Assembly (NCBI RefSeq): GCF_020782245.1
Contig: NZ_JAJGNP010000014.1
Coordinates: forward strand, 1-64,000
Reading direction: 5' to 3'
Source of the DNA: Sphingobium soli
GTDB lineage: Bacteria; Pseudomonadota; Alphaproteobacteria; Sphingomonadales; Sphingomonadaceae
Length of the DNA stretch: 64,000 nucleotides
Each line of letters opens with the position of its first letter. The first letter of the stretch is position 1. The position numbers were made by a program, and so were the translations under genes. The notes under the pieces are model-generated. The model was given only the letters and a program-made list of their open reading frames with translations. It had not been told where the DNA came from and searched no databases. Shown here one piece after another: positions 61,748-64,000 of this stretch.

Positions 61748-63367
61748 TCAGGCGGCCAGTTCGGTGACAACCTCGTCGGCCTTGGCGGGCGGAAGCGAAT
61801 TGGGCGGCGCATAGCGGCCATCGAGGGCCATCGCGCTTGGCACCCGGCCAGCCCAATCGAACCCGACAGCATTCAACATGCCGGAGATCAGGTCGCCCTT
61901 CTTGGCGCCGAGCAACTTTGCGAATGCCTTCTCGCCCATGTGCGCGACCAGGCCGCTCTCGGCGGCAATGAACTTGAGCTCGTCCTTCGTGTATCGTTCG
62001 AGAAAAGCGCGATCGACCTGCCAGACTGTCCGGATGTCGATGCCGAAGGCGCCGGCGAGATCGGCGACGTGCGCGAACGACTGGACGTCCCGGGCATATG
62101 CTGCCCCGATCGCAGCCAGCACCGTGGTGGCCTGAACCTCCGATAGCTCGCGGATCTCTGCGATCTTTTCCTTGAAACCGCGATCGGGGAACGCGGCGTC
62201 GACCAGCAGTGCAGCGCGCGAGGTCAAAGTGCCTGACTTGATGTGCGAAAGCGTGCCGGTCAGCGCTGCCACGAGGATCGCCGCCTGGGCGTTCAAAGGA
62301 TCGTCGGCCAGCCCGCGGGCGAGCGCCGTGCGCCATGTCGCCTCCCGCAGGTCGGTCGTGCGGCCTGCGATGGACTTTGCGGTAACACTGGGCCCGGTGC
62401 TGGTGGAAACCTTGCGCACGACGGTTCCGCGACCGACCAGAGGTGCTGAAGGCGCTGCGTCATCGGTCAGACCGCCGATCTCACCGCCGTCCTCGTTTTC
62501 GTCGCCATCGTCGGCGAGAGCGTCATCATCGCCGTCATCGTGTTCGATCGCTGCGGCGGCGTCCTCGGCCTCGGCGGCCGCCTCCGCATCACGGCGTGCA
62601 GCTTCGACCGCCTCGGTCTTTAGCTGGAAGCAGGTAGCGTTGGTGCAGTGGCCATCGTCGACATGGGTGTCGAACAGGGCGCGCTGCGTCCCTGAATTGA
62701 ACGGACAGGTGGTGCATTCCGTTTTGTCGAACAGGGCATCGGCGAGGCGCTGCGTGACCTTCATGAGAAGATCGCGGGTCTTTGCGATGTCAAGGCCGGC
62801 CGCGATGATCGTCTCGAGCGCCTTGTCCTGCTTGTCGGCGGGAACGGCGGCGAGCAATTCGGCGTGTCCGACCTTGATCCGGCGCTCGTCGAGCGCGGTT
62901 TTGACGGTCTCGGAAAGGTCGGCGAGCGCGAGCCGGCGGTCCAGCTTTGCGCGGGACCAGCCAAGCCGCCGTGCAGCTTCAGCCCGGTCGCCTTGGCACG
63001 CCGCGAGATAGCGAACGGCCGCGTCCGCCTGCTCGGTCTCGGAAGGATCATCGCGATCGTCGTTTTCGGCAATCGCCGCGTCGAGCGCCTCCTGGTCGGT
63101 CATCTCCCGGATCAGGACCGGCACCTCGGCGTTTTCGCCGAAGGCTTCCATTGCGGCCCGGTAGCGGCGACCGCCCGCGACGATCGTGAAATGCTCCGGC
63201 AGGTCGGCAGCGGGCCGAACCAGCATCGGCTGCAGCATGCCTCGCAAACGCAGGGAGGCGACGAGTTCGTCATGCTTCTTCCGGTCGAAATAGCGGCGCG
63301 GATTATAGCCCACGGCAATCCGGGCGAGCGGGACCATGGCGGTCCCGACAGGGTGCGATGCGGTCAA
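61748..63367 (-). CDS. parB: PRTRC-system ParB-family protein
   Basis: 539 residues. The N-terminal ParB/Srx domain (LARIAVGYNPRRYFDRKKHD, then VAGGRRYRAAMEAFGE) is followed by a helix-turn-helix (AEAARRLGWSRAKLDRRLAL) and a Cys-containing segment. An acidic low-complexity tract (DDGDDDALADDGDENEDG) splits it from a helical C-terminal domain. It likely binds plasmid partition or regulatory sites and heads the PRTRC operon. A hairpin GGTGAGC/GCTCACC (63426-63444) lies between it and the upstream gene. Confidence 0.85.
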   Translation of the reverse strand: MTASHPVGTAMVPLARIAVGYNPRRYFDRKKHDELVASLRLRGMLQPMLVRPAADLPEHFTIVAGGRRYRAAMEAFGENAEVPVLIREMTDQEALDAAIAENDDRDDPSETEQADAAVRYLAACQGDRAEAARRLGWSRAKLDRRLALADLSETVKTALDERRIKVGHAELLAAVPADKQDKALETIIAAGLDIAKTRDLLMKVTQRLADALFDKTECTTCPFNSGTQRALFDTHVDDGHCTNATCFQLKTEAVEAARRDAEAAAEAEDAAAAIEHDDGDDDALADDGDENEDGGEIGGLTDDAAPSAPLVGRGTVVRKVSTSTGPSVTAKSIAGRTTDLREATWRTALARGLADDPLNAQAAILVAALTGTLSHIKSGTLTSRAALLVDAAFPDRGFKEKIAEIRELSEVQATTVLAAIGAAYARDVQSFAHVADLAGAFGIDIRTVWQVDRAFLERYTKDELKFIAAESGLVAHMGEKAFAKLLGAKKGDLISGMLNAVGFDWAGRVPSAMALDGRYAPPNSLPPAKADEVVTELAA

Positions 63368-63464
63368 GGCGGTTCTCCTAGTGAGAATGGCGGTGCACGC
63401 GCTTGCTCGCGACGCGCACCCTTTCGGTGAGCCTGATGCTCACCCTTCCACTCCCCCTCCCCTT

Positions 63465-64000
63465 TCACCGCTCCGCCGTCTGGTCATGGAAGATGTCGGC
63501 CGCCCATTGCTCGAGCCACGGCTCGAACATCTCATCATGATCAAGATCGCCGGACTCGATGAGATCGCGGATTTCGGTACGGGCCTGCGCGATTGCGGCC
63601 TCCCAGGGATCGATCGGCGGAGGATCTGCGTCAGCAGGCCGTTGCTGCGGAAGGCGGCGCGGCCGCTCGGTTAGTCGGTGGTACTGACCGGCGAGCCATT
63701 GCTCCATGTAATCGGCCACGACGCGATCGGTCTTGGAGATCCCCGCCTTCAGGGCTGCCCGACGCGCACCGACGCCATAGGCCTGGCTGTCGATCGACGC
63801 GACCCGGTGTGCGAAAGGCAGAAGGAAGGGCAGTGCCGTGCCCTTGACGCCGAATGCGTGGAGCAGAACACCGGCCGGAAGAATCTGATCGAGATGGTCG
63901 ATGACCGCGATCAGGCCTTCCGGTCCGTGAATATCGCGCCGGCACATGCTTCCGACACCGATCAATGCGCCGGGGCGGAGCGAACCCCAGAGCGCATCGA
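63465..64000 (-). CDS. TGT/DpdA-like deazapurine transferase, C-terminal part (cut by window edge)
   Basis: The frame is open to the window end (upstream residues DALWGSLRPGALIGVGSM). Seen: the glycine-rich CRRDIHGPEGLIAVIDHLDQ, then HAFGVKGTALPFLLPFAHRV and ASIDSQAYGVGARRAALKAG. This pattern of a tRNA-guanine-transglycosylase-like barrel end resembles DpdA proteins, which insert 7-deazaguanine derivatives into DNA. The catalytic residues lie outside the window, so the call is tentative. Confidence 0.5.
   Translation of the reverse strand, partial: DALWGSLRPGALIGVGSMCRRDIHGPEGLIAVIDHLDQILPAGVLLHAFGVKGTALPFLLPFAHRVASIDSQAYGVGARRAALKAGISKTDRVVADYMEQWLAGQYHRLTERPRRLPQQRPADADPPPIDPWEAAIAQARTEIRDLIESGDLDHDEMFEPWLEQWAADIFHDQTAER

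Noticed and set aside
1-64000. tRNA genes, rRNA genes and CRISPR arrays
   Set aside because: I looked for tRNA-like cloverleaf ends, conserved rRNA strings and regularly spaced direct repeats and found none I could support.

Overview
The window is high-GC (alphaproteobacterial) accessory DNA, most likely from a large conjugative plasmid or integrative conjugative element of a sphingomonad (Sphingobium/Novosphingobium/Sphingopyxis type). Evidence: an F-type transfer block, a MobF relaxase with its coupling protein, the PRTRC gene set known from proteobacterial megaplasmids, an imuAB-dnaE2 operon behind a GAAC-N7-GAAC LexA box of the alphaproteobacterial type, and many small plasmid families (DUF736, DUF2493, DUF3768). 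No rRNA, tRNA, CRISPR array or chromosomal housekeeping operon was seen, and no replication initiator gene lies in the window.

Layout. 1-6.9 kb: end of an F-type mating-pair-formation operon (traN, a small ORF, traF, traH, traG, plus strand). 7.2-10.9 kb: minus-strand metal/oxidative stress block (CsoR/DmeR-type regulator, chrB, chrA, exported Fe/Mn superoxide dismutase). 10.8-18.4 kb: a divergent NreB-like metal exporter behind a 42-bp palindromic operator, then a czc-type RND efflux operon. 18.6-25.8 kb: SOS mutagenesis operon imuA-imuB-dnaE2, with dnaE2 cut by an IS3-family element that also abuts a truncated SRAP gene. 25.8-29.1 kb: two-gene locus, a TIR-like protein plus a protein with a PD-(D/E)XK-like C-terminus (candidate defence). 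29.2-36.1 kb: frameshifted membrane protein gene, MobF relaxase, TraD/VirD4 coupling protein, ribbon-helix-helix-like accessory protein, and a hairpin-rich oriT candidate. 36.2-45.1 kb: small plasmid genes (coiled coil, DUF2493, ssb, PemK-like toxin with Phd-like antitoxin, DUF736, DUF3768) separated by strongly structured intergenic DNA, including two copies of a candidate structured RNA. 54.3-64 kb: the plasmid operon continues with a Mom-like acyltransferase, PRTRC genes (ThiF, A, B, F, C, E, ParB) and, at the window edge, a TGT/DpdA-like gene.

The most notable feature is a 9.2-kb element (45127-54315) inserted precisely into a PP-loop (PAPS reductase-family) gene of that operon. It carries three consecutive tyrosine recombinases plus a TnpC-like protein, an arrangement like Tn554 and recombinase-in-trio elements. 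Its cargo is five genes of visibly lower GC: two ThsB-like TIR proteins, two other TIR proteins and a stand-alone SLOG-domain protein. This looks like a Thoeris-related but unrecognised anti-phage system mobilised by a trio-recombinase transposon. Joining the sequences across one copy of the 5-bp CTGCA repeat restores the interrupted reading frame.

Together the window combines conjugation, metal resistance, SOS mutagenesis (probably inactive here), defence islands, plasmid maintenance and possible DNA hypermodification. All function calls rest on motif and family recognition by eye; no database search was run.
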